Positions 8,571-17,665 of a stretch of DNA of 64,000 nt are shown here, piece after piece. The first letter of the stretch is position 1, and each line of letters begins with the position of its first letter. The stretch spans positions 4,318,065 through 4,382,064 of the forward strand of contig NZ_CP026604.1 of NCBI RefSeq assembly GCF_003063625.1, read 5' to 3'. The position numbers and the translations under genes were made by a program. The DNA comes from Saccharobesus litoralis (GTDB taxonomy: Bacteria; Pseudomonadota; Gammaproteobacteria; Enterobacterales; Alteromonadaceae). The notes under the pieces are model-generated. The model worked only from the letters and a program-made list of their open reading frames with translations. It was not told the origin of the DNA and did no database searches.

Positions 8571-10031
8571 GTGACTGAATTAACCAATAAATTACTACCT
8601 GAGTCGTTTATCGATTTTATTCGCCCTCACCTTCCAAGTAATCAAACGCTGGAAGCCTTTGTCGAATACTGCCATCGTCCGCTGCGTAAAAGCATTCGAG
8701 TCAATACACTCAAAATTACTGTGCCTGATTTTGTCAGTCAGGTAACAGAGAAAGGTTGGCAGCTGCAACCTATCCCTTGGTGTGACACCGGATTTTGGTT
8801 AACTCGACCCGAGCAAGAAGAAAAGTCATTGGCGCTTGGCAATACATTTGAGCACTTATCCGGGTTATTCTATGTACAAGAAGCCAGCTCTATGTTGCCA
8901 CCTGTTGCTTTACTCTTTAATAGCCAAACACCGCAATTAGCTTTAGATTTAGCGGCAGCGCCGGGATCAAAAACCACCCAACTAGCAGCATTAATGGCTA
9001 ATCAAGGTTTACTAGTCGCAAACGAATTTTCTTCCAGTCGAATCAAAGGTTTATTCTCAAATATTCAACGCTGTGGGGTCGCCAATGTCGCCCTGACCCA
9101 TATGGATGGTCGGCTATTAGGTCACTTAGAAGAAACATTTGACAGCATATTGCTAGACGCGCCGTGTTCAGGTGAAGGCACTGTCCGCAAAGATCCTGAC
9201 GCCATGAAAAATTGGACAGAGCAAAGTGTTCACGATATTGCAGATACGCAGTTTGATTTAATTTGTGCCGCTTTTCGAGCTTTAAAAATAGGCGGGGAAA
9301 TGGTGTACTCAACCTGTACATTAAACCCGTTTGAAAACCAAAACATTTGTTTTAAATTGCAGCAGGAATTTGGCGAAGCCGTAACATTTTTACCTCTAGC
9401 TGATTTATTCCCCGGTGCGGCCGATTGCATGACAGAAGATGGTTTTTTGCACGTATGGCCACAAATATATGACTCAGAAGGATTTTTTGTCGCAAAAATC
9501 AAAAAAACAGCTAGCGTTAACCCTAATGACCAAGAAAACCCTTTTAAACGATTAGGCAAGTTTCCGTTTTCTCATACCAAGCAAAAACAAGCCAATGAAT
9601 TTCAATCATTTCTAACTAAGCAATTTAATTTTAGCCAACTCCCTTTAGACAACCTTTATAGTCGAAATAATGAGCTTTGGTACTTCCCGACCAATATTGA
9701 AAAATTAGCAGGAAAAATAAAACTAGACAGAATTGGTGTTCGACTGGCAGAAGCCCATAAAAGCGGTTTTAAGTTAGATCACAGTTTAGCAATAACCTTT
9801 GGTCATTTATTTTCAAAACAAGTAATAAAACTAAACACAGAAAATGCAAAATCCTATTTAATGGGACAAGATATCAGGCTTACAGAGCAGGAATTGCCAA
9901 AAGAATTGGGCAAAGGCGAAGTCATCATGATGTATAAAGATCAAGTCATTGGCTTGGCAAAAAACCTAGGTAATCGAATTAAAAATCAATTACCCCGCGA
10001 GCTAGTAAAAGATAATTTACATAATATATAA
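8571..10031 (+). CDS. rsmF: 16S rRNA (cytosine(1407)-C5)-methyltransferase RsmF
   Basis: RsmF methylates C1407 of 16S rRNA with S-adenosylmethionine. The 486 residues are close to the 479 of E. coli. LDLAAAPGSKTTQLA is the cofactor site. DAPCSGEGTVRKD and YSTCTLNPFENQ hold the two Cys of m5C RNA methyltransferases, the catalytic Cys and the release Cys. The C-terminal part carries the PUA-like region expected for the RsmF/YebU branch. The start is GTG (GTGACTGAATTA); a TATAGT-like -10 sequence lies about 35 bases before it. Monocistronic. Confidence 0.95.
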   Translation: MTELTNKLLPESFIDFIRPHLPSNQTLEAFVEYCHRPLRKSIRVNTLKITVPDFVSQVTEKGWQLQPIPWCDTGFWLTRPEQEEKSLALGNTFEHLSGLFYVQEASSMLPPVALLFNSQTPQLALDLAAAPGSKTTQLAALMANQGLLVANEFSSSRIKGLFSNIQRCGVANVALTHMDGRLLGHLEETFDSILLDAPCSGEGTVRKDPDAMKNWTEQSVHDIADTQFDLICAAFRALKIGGEMVYSTCTLNPFENQNICFKLQQEFGEAVTFLPLADLFPGAADCMTEDGFLHVWPQIYDSEGFFVAKIKKTASVNPNDQENPFKRLGKFPFSHTKQKQANEFQSFLTKQFNFSQLPLDNLYSRNNELWYFPTNIEKLAGKIKLDRIGVRLAEAHKSGFKLDHSLAITFGHLFSKQVIKLNTENAKSYLMGQDIRLTEQELPKELGKGEVIMMYKDQVIGLAKNLGNRIKNQLPRELVKDNLHNI

Positions 10032-10068
10032 ATTATTACTATATATACAGATTTAAACTCAAGGCCAA

Positions 10069-10093
10069 AAGGGGTTTGCCTAGCAAATCCCTT
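10069..10093 (+). terminator. Hairpin after rsmF, weak terminator
   Basis: AAGGGGTTTGC pairs with GCAAATCCCTT (one G-T pair) around a 3-base loop, 38 bases after the rsmF stop. It is followed by AATTAA rather than a T-run. Confidence 0.45.
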
Positions 10094-10345
10094 AATTAAC
10101 AATATATTAACTCAGATGACCTCCGACCAGATATCACTGTTATAACCAAATACCGAATAGTTTTTGAATTAATATAGCTTTTTTATCCTACGCTTTTTTT
10201 AATTTAGTCTAATCTAATTAATAACCGATGCGATTATCGCGCCTGATAATTATTTTTGTAAATCAATCACTTAGATATATCCAAATAATTATTGGGCAAT
10301 TTAGTTTCATGCTGTTACCTCTAGTTTTAGTTTTTGTTAGCGCAC

Positions 10346-10408
10346 GGCTCATCCCTGTGAGCCATTTCCCTGAGCCCGGACAAAGGAACTTTGCTCGGGC
10401 TTTTTTTT
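10346..10408 (+). terminator. Tandem hairpins ending in a strong rho-independent terminator; possible 3' end of a small RNA
   Basis: A small hairpin GGCTCA / TGAGCC (10346-10363) precedes a long stem AGCCCGG-CAAAG / CTTTG-TCGGGCT with a GAA loop and eight T (10373-10408). The terminator works on the + strand and lies 340 bases after rsmF, beyond the rsmF hairpin, facing the 3' end of the cytochrome gene. No credible ORF feeds it, so a separate short transcript starting around 10200 is possible. Confidence 0.6.
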
Positions 10409-10477
10409 GCCCAATTGTATTCGAGTTAATAAAAAGTCGTGTTAGTAATAAAAAATTAGCCGACATGGTAATTACAC

Positions 10478-12067
10478 TCAATCAAAATACCGCATTAGCT
10501 TGTCTAACCATGATCCCGGAATGTGCACCTCAACCTCATGCCCTTTGGACTTAACAAAATCAGCGGTACGCCCATATAAGGTGTACTGGTAAGTTTTACC
10601 CGCTTTAGCAGTGTAATCGATAAATGGGGATCGGCTAGCCCAAAAGTGGTAGCCATCATTGCGTACAATTTCAATATCAATTAACTCGGCATTTTTATCT
10701 CTTTTTTGCCAATCTATCTTTGGCACGCTCGAACCTGTTTCTGTCACTAGAAAGCTGACGCCCAATGGTTGCACTTCAGGGGCTTGCTGCCCATTTACGG
10801 CCGGTTTTTCGCTACGTAGTTGTGGTCTGTCAAATGGATATAATTCATGTTTAACTCGCTCATCCGTCAATGCGTGTTGCATAAACTCAATAATGGCTTT
10901 GCGCTGAAATTCAGTAAATTGAAAATTGTATAACTCGCCATTGGGTTTCTTACTAGCAATAGACTTAAATGGCACCTTTGCATAAACGTCAATCACTTGT
11001 CCTAAGCTGTGCTGTTGACCTGTATGCATAAAGGTTTTTTTTAAACCAACATTGCGCAAGCTAGGCACTTTCATTAACCCAATATGCGCTTTATTGCCAG
11101 TGATAGCGCTTTGTCCTAAATCGGCGTTTTGCCCCTGAATACCAATATTATAAAATTTATTATCCGTAAAAAGTGGAGGTTTATGACAATCCGTACAACC
11201 TGACTGTTTAAAAAACTCCCAACCTAAATTTTGTTGATAGCTTAGTGGCTTTACACCTTGCATAGCTTGATCCCAAGGTGTTTGGTTGGCAACTAATGTT
11301 CGCTCATAGGTTGTAATGGCAAAAATTATTCTCGCCAGCGTAATTTCACTATCACCAAATGCGCGTTCAAATAAAGCGGAATAAGAGGGATTGTTCTCAA
11401 TGGCTTGGGCCACATCAACTGGCCAAGCTGTGGCTAAAGCAAGTGGTGAAGATTGGCGCAGCTTATCAATTAACTCCTGAGGTCGTTGCTCTGCTTTAGC
11501 CATTTCAACAGCGCTAAATAAAGGTCCGAGCGCTTGGTTTTCTAACGCACCTCCCTGCTTGATTAACACTTTACCCGTTTGAGGATCTAAAAATTGTGAA
11601 CCTGCGCGACCGTCCCAAAAATTCAAGTCGGACCACAAGCCCGAAAAATAACTCTGAGCTGCTCGGCTCGTTACCTGCTGGCGATAATGGAAATGTTTAT
11701 TTTTGCTCAGCTTACCTTGATGATCGCGAGCTTTAACGCCTAGGCTTCCCCAGATATCATCTGGTGTTCCAAGCTTCTCATCATACCCAGGTCCATTAGC
11801 TATACGTGGATCAGCCCCTGCCGCTGCAGGAATATGACAGGTACCACACGCTACTGAATTATCGGTTGATAGCTGCTCATCCCAAAAGAGTATTTTACCT
11901 AATAGCCGTTTCGGTTCACTGAATGGGTTTTCTGACGGAAAATTAACCGGTGGCAGTTTAGTATAAGCTTCAGCGGATAACGTGATAGGCGAGTAAGTGA
12001 CAAGTATAAGAAAAACTAGGAAAAGTACGACAAAATAACCAATGGAACAAAACGTGAATCGAAACAT
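10478..12067 (-). CDS. Di-haem cytochrome c peroxidase / MauG-family protein
   Basis: This 529-residue protein has a hydrophobic N-terminal segment (residues about 8-30), a signal peptide or anchor ending near LSAEA, so it should be exported. CGTCH (74-78) and CTDCH (291-295) are two c-type haem sites at the spacing of bacterial di-haem peroxidases. NVGLKKTFMHTGQ and LGKILFWDEQLS are typical family stretches. The last 100 residues (VPKIDWQKRD ... YTLYGR) look like an added beta-sandwich domain. Family members reduce hydrogen peroxide or carry out MauG-like oxidations; the substrate here is unknown. Monocistronic. Confidence 0.87.
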   Translation of the reverse strand: MFRFTFCSIGYFVVLFLVFLILVTYSPITLSAEAYTKLPPVNFPSENPFSEPKRLLGKILFWDEQLSTDNSVACGTCHIPAAAGADPRIANGPGYDEKLGTPDDIWGSLGVKARDHQGKLSKNKHFHYRQQVTSRAAQSYFSGLWSDLNFWDGRAGSQFLDPQTGKVLIKQGGALENQALGPLFSAVEMAKAEQRPQELIDKLRQSSPLALATAWPVDVAQAIENNPSYSALFERAFGDSEITLARIIFAITTYERTLVANQTPWDQAMQGVKPLSYQQNLGWEFFKQSGCTDCHKPPLFTDNKFYNIGIQGQNADLGQSAITGNKAHIGLMKVPSLRNVGLKKTFMHTGQQHSLGQVIDVYAKVPFKSIASKKPNGELYNFQFTEFQRKAIIEFMQHALTDERVKHELYPFDRPQLRSEKPAVNGQQAPEVQPLGVSFLVTETGSSVPKIDWQKRDKNAELIDIEIVRNDGYHFWASRSPFIDYTAKAGKTYQYTLYGRTADFVKSKGHEVEVHIPGSWLDKLMRYFD

Positions 12068-12186
12068 TAACCTTGTCTAATATTGCAAGTTGAAAAACAA
12101 CCAGCACTATAATCTGTTACAGAAACAAAACCGATAGGTTAAATTGATAATGATTTGGTAATAAATAGATATGATAGATAAAGAAG

Positions 12187-12263
12187 TGGCGGAGTGGACG
12201 GGACTCGAACCCGCGACCCCCGGCGTGACAGGCCGGTATTCTAACCAACTGAACTACCACTCC
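12187..12263 (-). tRNA. tRNA-Asp (GTC), fourth of the tandem array
   Basis: Read on the reverse strand, it is a 77-base gene with encoded CCA, acceptor GGAGTGG / CCACTCC, T-arm GGTTCGAGTC and anticodon GTC in CCTGTCACG. All four copies look identical. Confidence 0.97.
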
Positions 12264-12290
12264 GCGTGGCATGGTTAAGCATAAATAAGA

Positions 12291-12367
12291 TGGCGGAGTG
12301 GACGGGACTCGAACCCGCGACCCCCGGCGTGACAGGCCGGTATTCTAACCAACTGAACTACCACTCC
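12291..12367 (-). tRNA. tRNA-Asp (GTC), third of the tandem array
   Basis: Same 77-base sequence as its neighbours, with GTC anticodon and encoded CCA. The spacer to the next copy is 27 bases. Confidence 0.97.
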
Positions 12368-12414
12368 GCGTGGTTGCTTAACGCATAAAAGTTCTTAAAT
12401 TTACAATTCGACGA

Positions 12415-12491
12415 TGGCGGAGTGGACGGGACTCGAACCCGCGACCCCCGGCGTGACAGGCCGGTATTCTAACCAACTGAACTACCACTCC
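12415..12491 (-). tRNA. tRNA-Asp (GTC), second of the tandem array
   Basis: Same 77-base sequence, GTC anticodon and encoded CCA. The spacer to the third copy is 47 bases. Confidence 0.97.
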
Positions 12492-12522
12492 GCATAAATC
12501 GAAATCGCAAATTGTCTAGCAG

Positions 12523-12599
12523 TGGCGGAGTGGACGGGACTCGAACCCGCGACCCCCGGCGTGACAGGCCGGTATTCTAACCAACTGAACTACCACTCC
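12523..12599 (-). tRNA. tRNA-Asp (GTC), first of the tandem array
   Basis: The promoter-proximal copy, same 77-base sequence with GTC anticodon and encoded CCA. The spacer to the second copy is 31 bases. Confidence 0.97.
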
Positions 12600-12661
12600 A
12601 TTTCTGCTATATCAAGCATTCTGCTTGGCTTTTGACGGGGTCTCTGTCAGAAGCGGGCGCA

Positions 12662-12690
12662 ATGTTAAAGTTAGATGGCGCATGAGTCAA
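12662..12690 (-). promoter_or_regulatory. Promoter of the tRNA-Asp operon
   Basis: On the reverse strand TTGACT (12690-12685) and TAACAT (12667-12662) are 17 bases apart. A GC-rich discriminator GCGCCCGC follows, typical of stringently controlled stable-RNA promoters. The first tRNA begins about 60 bases downstream. Confidence 0.7.
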
Positions 12691-12713
12691 CCGCTTTTTT
12701 TCAATTTTTTCAT

Positions 12714-14135
12714 TTATCTTTCTTCTGGCAAAGAAAGGTCGATTATATCATCAGTATCTGACGATTTTTCATCCGCATCATCTAATACCAGCTCCTTCTT
12801 GGCTTTTTTGAAGTTCAGCTTAGGTAAACCTAACTTTATTTTCTTGCCAGATTTGATAAACCAAAACACAAAAATCCCAATTAAAATCAAGCCAACATTA
12901 ACGCTAACAGTAATAATCATGGCTTTGCGCTCTTTTTCTTCCTGTAGCGCTTTCAATCTAGCCTCTTCCGCCTCTCTCTCGGCTTTTTCTCTTGCCAGTT
13001 GTTCTGCTTCCATTGCGGCTAATTCTTCGGCGGTCGGTTCAGGGGGCGGCGGCGGGTCTGCTGTAAAGACCACAGGAGGCACACGGATCATGACATCACG
13101 GCCATTAATATCCTGTCCAAATGCATCAAGCTCGATTTTATAAGCGCCATCTTCATAGTTCATTAAAGGTTGCACCCGTATATCAGCACTTTCCTGATCA
13201 AGCGAGAATTGCTCTATTTCACCGTTGGGAAAATAAGCTTTGCCATTAAACACAAAACTTTCAAAGTTAATTTTATCGCTTTTAGGACCTATTTTAAGAT
13301 GATGAAAATCGCCATTTACCACTGTAGTTTCAATACTGATATCAAAAGGTATCGGCTCTAAAATCAAAGGGTCCATCGTTAGCTCTCGATTAAATAAAGC
13401 CAAATCAAGATACATACTCGGCAACCATTCACCTGGCGGTAAATTCAAGCGATAAACACCTGTGAACTTGCCATCTTTTGGATATTGATCAAATTCTTTA
13501 CCGTCATCGGCAAAGCTAGCGACTTTCGCGCTATCTGCGCCAAAGTTTTCGTATTCGCTATTATTAGTACTGGTAAAAGTGACATCCAAGCTGACAACGT
13601 CACTAAAGCTTTTATATTCAATAGGCCGACCAGCATTAGTTAAGCTGGCGTTAATTGTGATTGTTTCACCTTGAAACAAAATGGGAGGTAACGGCTCGGC
13701 ACTGAGTTGAATATCAGACATCACCATTATTTTATTATGATCTTCTAACTTTCCGACAACCTGCCAAGGCCCAACCATAGGCTTGATCAGGCGGATCATG
13801 TCATACGTTTTATCGTCAAACCAATCGCCTTCTTCATCTTTAATCGTTGGTGCATAAAGTTTGCTGCCATCAGGACGGATTAAAATAACAGGAGATGAGC
13901 CGAATTTACGAAAAAAGATAAGGGTGACTTCGTCTACCGCGTAATCAATACGAAAACGATTATCAAGTAACTTAACACCATTGAAAGCGCCTTTACTGCC
14001 TAGCATGCTGATAACATCCAGTACGCTAGGGTCGTTTTTAGGCCAGTGTTCGCTGTCGTTAACCTCAACCGCTAATACGCTAGTTGGGCAACAACAACGC
14101 CAAATGATGATAATAATAGCCAACAGGCGAAGCAT
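12714..14135 (-). CDS. TIGR03503-family membrane-anchored protein of unknown function
   Basis: This 473-residue protein resembles the TIGR03503 family found beside dnaQ in Vibrio, Shewanella and relatives. It has an N-terminal signal peptide, a beta-rich extracytoplasmic part of about 340 residues (FGSSPVILIRPDGSKL, FADDGKEFDQYPKDGKFTG), then a Pro-rich stretch and an Ala/Glu-rich coiled coil. A single membrane helix (near IITVSVNVGLILIGIFVF) and a charged cytoplasmic tail ending DDIIDLSLPEER follow. This suggests a periplasmic sensor or scaffold held in the inner membrane. The role is unknown. It lies 36 bases after dnaQ, probably in the same transcript. Confidence 0.85.
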   Translation of the reverse strand: MLRLLAIIIIIWRCCCPTSVLAVEVNDSEHWPKNDPSVLDVISMLGSKGAFNGVKLLDNRFRIDYAVDEVTLIFFRKFGSSPVILIRPDGSKLYAPTIKDEEGDWFDDKTYDMIRLIKPMVGPWQVVGKLEDHNKIMVMSDIQLSAEPLPPILFQGETITINASLTNAGRPIEYKSFSDVVSLDVTFTSTNNSEYENFGADSAKVASFADDGKEFDQYPKDGKFTGVYRLNLPPGEWLPSMYLDLALFNRELTMDPLILEPIPFDISIETTVVNGDFHHLKIGPKSDKINFESFVFNGKAYFPNGEIEQFSLDQESADIRVQPLMNYEDGAYKIELDAFGQDINGRDVMIRVPPVVFTADPPPPPEPTAEELAAMEAEQLAREKAEREAEEARLKALQEEKERKAMIITVSVNVGLILIGIFVFWFIKSGKKIKLGLPKLNFKKAKKELVLDDADEKSSDTDDIIDLSLPEER

Positions 14136-14171
14136 AGATTTTCCTATCTGATTACCTGAAGGGTTTTATTT

Positions 14172-14888
14172 TTATTCGTTTAGCCAAAGGCAACTGCCGC
14201 CTTTTTCTTTGACTAACGCTAAGCGCTCTTGGTGCGCTTGTATTTCTTCAGGTGTTGCTGTAATTATTGTTAATGGCGAACGGTTAGATGACACTCTGCG
14301 AATACCGCCTGATTCTGCGCCTTCGCTGCCCCCATCAGATGCTAAATTTAAATCCGTTTGTCCACCTGTCATTAACAGGTATACATCAGCTAATATTTCA
14401 GCATCAAGCAAAGCGCCGTGTAACGTTCGGTGTGAATTATCAATCCCATACCGGTCACAAAGTACATCCAAGTTATTCCGTTTGCCCGGGAACAACTTTT
14501 TCGCCATAACTAAAGTATCGGTAACAGTACAAATATCTTCAGTTTTTATATTGTAGCCATTTAACCTAAATTCATGATCCATAAAGCTAACATCAAACGG
14601 CGCATTATGAATGACCAAATCGGCACCTTTGATATAGTCAATGAATGACTGCCCTATTTCATTAAACATGGGTTTATCGGCGAGCATTTCATCGGTAATG
14701 CCGTGAACTTCTATCGCTTCAGGATCAACTAACCTATCTGGCTTAATATAAACATGAAAGTTATTACCGGTTAACCGGCGATTAATCACCTCCACGCAAC
14801 CAATTTCAATAATACGATGGCCTTCATGAACGGGACCACCTTGATTCATACCTGTTGTTTCGGTATCGAGAACTATTTGACGAGACAT
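14172..14888 (-). CDS. dnaQ: DNA polymerase III epsilon subunit (3'-5' proofreading exonuclease)
   Basis: The proofreading subunit of the replicative polymerase core. The frame is open to a TTG at 14906, but the ATG at 14888 (MSRQIVLDTETTGMNQ) matches the E. coli start and is preferred (238 residues). ExoI (DTETTG), ExoII (HNAPFDVSFMDHEF) and ExoIII (HRTLHGALLDAEILADVY) motifs are intact. The C-terminal tail is the flexible region that binds the alpha subunit. It diverges from rnhA, the same arrangement as in E. coli. Confidence 0.96.
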   Translation of the reverse strand: MSRQIVLDTETTGMNQGGPVHEGHRIIEIGCVEVINRRLTGNNFHVYIKPDRLVDPEAIEVHGITDEMLADKPMFNEIGQSFIDYIKGADLVIHNAPFDVSFMDHEFRLNGYNIKTEDICTVTDTLVMAKKLFPGKRNNLDVLCDRYGIDNSHRTLHGALLDAEILADVYLLMTGGQTDLNLASDGGSEGAESGGIRRVSSNRSPLTIITATPEEIQAHQERLALVKEKGGSCLWLNE

Positions 14889-14999
14889 ATTTTGCCAACA
14901 ATACAACGCACTTGGGTTGTAATCTTATTAACCTTGACTATCAATATACCGTATACTGCGCGACAAATTAAATGTTAGTCCCACAAATAACACAAACAA

Positions 15000-15461
15000 A
15001 TGAAAAAAGTTTATCTCTATACTGATGGCTCCTGCTTGGGTAATCCAGGTCCTGGCGGCTACGGTGCTGTATTACGCTACGGCAAACATGAAAAAGAGTT
15101 GAGCCAAGGTTACCAATTAACCACGAACAACCGTATGGAGCTATTAGCAGCCATTGTTGGTTTAGAATCATTAACCGAGCCTTGCGATGTCACCTTAACA
15201 ACTGACAGCCAATACGTTAAAAATGGTATTAATCAATGGATCCACGGCTGGAAGAGAAAAGGTTGGAAAACAGCAGATAAAAAGCCAGTTAAAAATGTTG
15301 ATTTATGGAAACGTTTAGACGAAGCAGCTAACAAACATAAAGTAGACTGGCAGTGGGTCAAAGGCCATGCTGGCCATGCCGAAAACGAACGTTGTGATGA
15401 TTTAGCCCGCGATGCTGCATCATCAAGTGAATTGCTAGAAGATAGCGGTTACGTGAGTTGA
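15000..15461 (+). CDS. rnhA: Ribonuclease HI
   Basis: RNase HI cuts the RNA strand of RNA-DNA hybrids such as R-loops and primers. The 153 residues show [17 protein letters not shown] with the first catalytic Asp, [10 protein letters not shown] with the Glu, TDSQYV with the second Asp, and [16 protein letters not shown] with the loop His and last Asp. Length and sequence are close to E. coli (155 aa). It is divergent from dnaQ with about 110 bases between. Downstream, a family B repeat and a group II intron separate it from the yafS homologue. Confidence 0.97.
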   Translation: MKKVYLYTDGSCLGNPGPGGYGAVLRYGKHEKELSQGYQLTTNNRMELLAAIVGLESLTEPCDVTLTTDSQYVKNGINQWIHGWKRKGWKTADKKPVKNVDLWKRLDEAANKHKVDWQWVKGHAGHAENERCDDLARDAASSSELLEDSGYVS

Positions 15462-15469
15462 TTAAATGT

Positions 15470-15676
15470 AACTATTTAGCATCTCAAGCTGCGGACTTCT
15501 AACCATTTATAATTGATAACACTATTAGCCTTATTTTGGCGGGACTTGGCTTACAAGTCCTACCATTGGTGCCTGCGTGGATGCAGGTACTTAGAATTTG
15601 TTGGAAACAAAACTCTGTAGTTTTGCTCTTCTAGTGAGAGGGGTTTGCAGGCTCAGCAAGCATAAATGCTCACCCA
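15470..15676. repeat. Dispersed repeat family B, copy 2 (reverse), abutting the group II intron
   Basis: It begins CTATTTAGCATCTCAAGC, the reverse complement of the far end of the 3525 copy. After an insertion it shows GCCTGCGTGGATGCAGGTAC, TTAGAATTTG and GGTTTGCAGGCTCAGCAAGC, ending AAATGCTCACCCA. The next base is the predicted first base of the intron (GTGTG). Confidence 0.75.
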
Positions 15677-16212
15677 GTGTGTTACGAGTTACCAACAGTA
15701 CAAGGAAGGCTGGAAGGTAACGCAACTATATAAAACATGATGGTTTGGCCCATCCCATCGGCATTCAGGTGCAGGTGGAAACCACCTTATGCGGCATTGG
15801 TTAAGAGTCACTGTCGTGAGCGATAAGGGAAAGGCAAACACAATGATTTGTCAGGTGTGAGTTAAAGAGACGAACAGCGTAGGTGTCGAAATATTTAACC
15901 GTTGCATCCCGAAACCAAGCTACTGGGTGGAGTTTGGGAAGAGCTTAGAGGCAACCTGATTACCAACTAAGCGGGAGCCGGCAAAGAGCTGACGTGAATT
16001 TAACTCGGGGTTTTATATGGAACGTAAGAACCAGTCGTTTTGATGTTAACAGATATCCTCGAATGGAAACCCCATGAGAGCCAAGTCTGAATGCAAAGCA
16101 CTGGGGCGGAGCAATTCGTAGTAGTGATGATGATAGCTGTAATGGTTATCTAGCGAAGGGATTGCCTCGTTTTAAATGAAACTTTCATCAACTGCTGCAG
16201 CAGGAGGAATGA

Positions 16213-17448
16213 TTGAATTCAGCAAAACCATTTAGTATTTCGAAATGGACAGTTTATGAAGCCTGGTTACGTGTAAGAGCCAACGGTGGAGCGGCAGGAA
16301 TTGATGAGCAATCGATGAGTGATTTTGAACAGGACTTGAAGAAGAACCTGTACAAGATATGGAATCGAATGTCATCGGGCAGCTATTTTCCACCGACGGT
16401 GAAGCGTGTCGAAATCCCTAAGGATAAGGGCGTTCGAGTACTAGGCATACCCACGGTATCAGACCGAGTTGCACAGATGGTCGTCAAGATGGAGTTGGAG
16501 CCTGAATTAGAATCGGTATTCGATAATGATTCTTATGGTTACAGACCTAATCGCAGTGCACATGATGCATTAGCGATAACGCGCCAGCGGTGTTGGCGAT
16601 ACGACTGGGTGATTGATTTAGATATCAAAGGCTTCTTTGATAACTTGGACTGGGTGTTATTGGGCAAAGCGTTACGCAAACATACCAATAACCCATGGGT
16701 ATTACTCTATATCGAACGTTGGCTTAAAGCGCCAATGGAAACCTCGGATGGTCAGATAATAGAGCGAACGAAAGGAACACCACAAGGAGGCGTGATAAGC
16801 CCATTGCTAGCCAATTTGTTTTTACACTACGCATTCGACAAATGGTTGCGAAGAGAACATCCACATGTTCAATTTGCACGCTATGCGGATGATGCAGTGG
16901 TTCACTGTCGTAGTGAGCAAGAAGCAAAGGCGTTAAAGCAAGCTATTGAGCAACGCATGTTAGATTGTTGTCTAGAATGTCATCCAGAGAAAACTAAACT
17001 GGTTTACTGCTTTGATGAAGGTAGACAAGAAGCACATGAAGTCATTAGCTTTGATTTTCTTAGTTACTGTTTCAGGCCAAGGTTAGTAAGGAATCGGTGG
17101 GGTCGCATGTTTGTTGGCTTTACACCTGCTATTAGCCCTAAAGCGAAACAGAAAATTAGAGAGAAAGTTAAAGCGCTCAAGCTACATAAGCAAACGGGGT
17201 TAACGATACAAGAGTTGGCGTATAAGCTTAATCCGATGATAAGCGGGTGGATAAATTACTTCAGTCGGTTTTGGAAAACAGCATTAAGGCCACTTATGTC
17301 TTGGATAAACCTTAAATTGTTGAAATGGGCGAAGAAGAAATACAAACGGCTGAAATTCAGTTACCAAAGAGCAAGAAAATGGATGCAAAGGGTGTGTAAT
17401 ACACAACCGTATCTATTTTCTCATTGGCAATTTGGTTGCAGGCCGTAA
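16213..17448 (+). CDS. ltrA: Group II intron reverse transcriptase/maturase (no endonuclease domain)
   Basis: This 411-residue intron-encoded protein helps the intron splice and copies it into DNA. The start is a TTG, supported by AGGAGG five bases before it and by an in-frame TGA directly upstream. Fingers and palm motifs are clear: GAAGIDEQS, IPKDKGVRVLGIP, SYGYRPNRSAHDA, DLDIKGFFDNLDW, KGTPQGGVISPLLANLFL and the catalytic YADD. The C-terminal maturase domain contains GWINYFSRFW. The protein ends at FSHWQFGCRP with no HNH endonuclease zinc motif, as in the short endonuclease-free bacterial classes. Target use is therefore likely to depend on replication forks or special DNA structures. Confidence 0.94.
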   Translation: MNSAKPFSISKWTVYEAWLRVRANGGAAGIDEQSMSDFEQDLKKNLYKIWNRMSSGSYFPPTVKRVEIPKDKGVRVLGIPTVSDRVAQMVVKMELEPELESVFDNDSYGYRPNRSAHDALAITRQRCWRYDWVIDLDIKGFFDNLDWVLLGKALRKHTNNPWVLLYIERWLKAPMETSDGQIIERTKGTPQGGVISPLLANLFLHYAFDKWLRREHPHVQFARYADDAVVHCRSEQEAKALKQAIEQRMLDCCLECHPEKTKLVYCFDEGRQEAHEVISFDFLSYCFRPRLVRNRWGRMFVGFTPAISPKAKQKIREKVKALKLHKQTGLTIQELAYKLNPMISGWINYFSRFWKTALRPLMSWINLKLLKWAKKKYKRLKFSYQRARKWMQRVCNTQPYLFSHWQFGCRP

Positions 17449-17463
17449 ATGGTGAAACGAGAG

Positions 17464-17497
17464 GAGCCGTATGAATTGAGAGGTTCACGTACGGATC
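17464..17497 (+). ncRNA. Group II intron domain V (catalytic hairpin)
   Basis: A 34-base hairpin starting GAGCCGTAT, with a GAGA-type loop region and returning ACGTACGGATC. The AGC triad near the base and the two-base bulge are in the expected places. It lies 15 bases after the reverse transcriptase stop. Confidence 0.88.
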
Positions 17498-17665
17498 TGT
17501 GAGAGGCTGAGGGGGAAGCTCCCTCGGCCTACTCGACCCAAGACTTGATATTTCACAACGGTTATTTGCGACAAATGCCGGTAGATTAATTACCTAATTC
17601 AAAGTTATTAAACGATCTATGGCTTATCAATTTTATTACGCTGAATAGATACAATATAATAATCA

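Larger units (their letters stand above)
15677..17537 (+). mobile_element. Group II intron with encoded reverse transcriptase
   Basis: The intron is about 1.86 kb. The proposed 5' end GTGTG (15677) resembles the GUGYG consensus. A structured non-coding part of about 500 bases precedes the reverse transcriptase gene. A textbook domain V (17464-17497) and a domain VI hairpin (GGCTGAGGGGG / CTCCCTCGGCC) follow it, then CTACTCGAC as proposed 3' end. It sits between rnhA and the yafS homologue without breaking either gene. The exact boundaries are inferred, the 3' end to within a few bases. Confidence 0.85.

Noticed and set aside
10228-10554. 108-residue ORF on the + strand after rsmF
   Set aside because: It crosses a strong rho-independent terminator and runs into the 3' end of the cytochrome gene on the other strand; no family resemblance.
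12625-13143. 172-residue Ser-rich ORF on the + strand
   Set aside because: It lies opposite the TIGR03503 gene and its low-complexity Ser/Ala runs mirror the Glu/Ala coiled coil and Pro stretch of that gene.
16209-16211. ATG after AGGAGG as start of the intron reverse transcriptase
   Set aside because: It is in a different frame from the reverse transcriptase; the in-frame start is the TTG at 16213.
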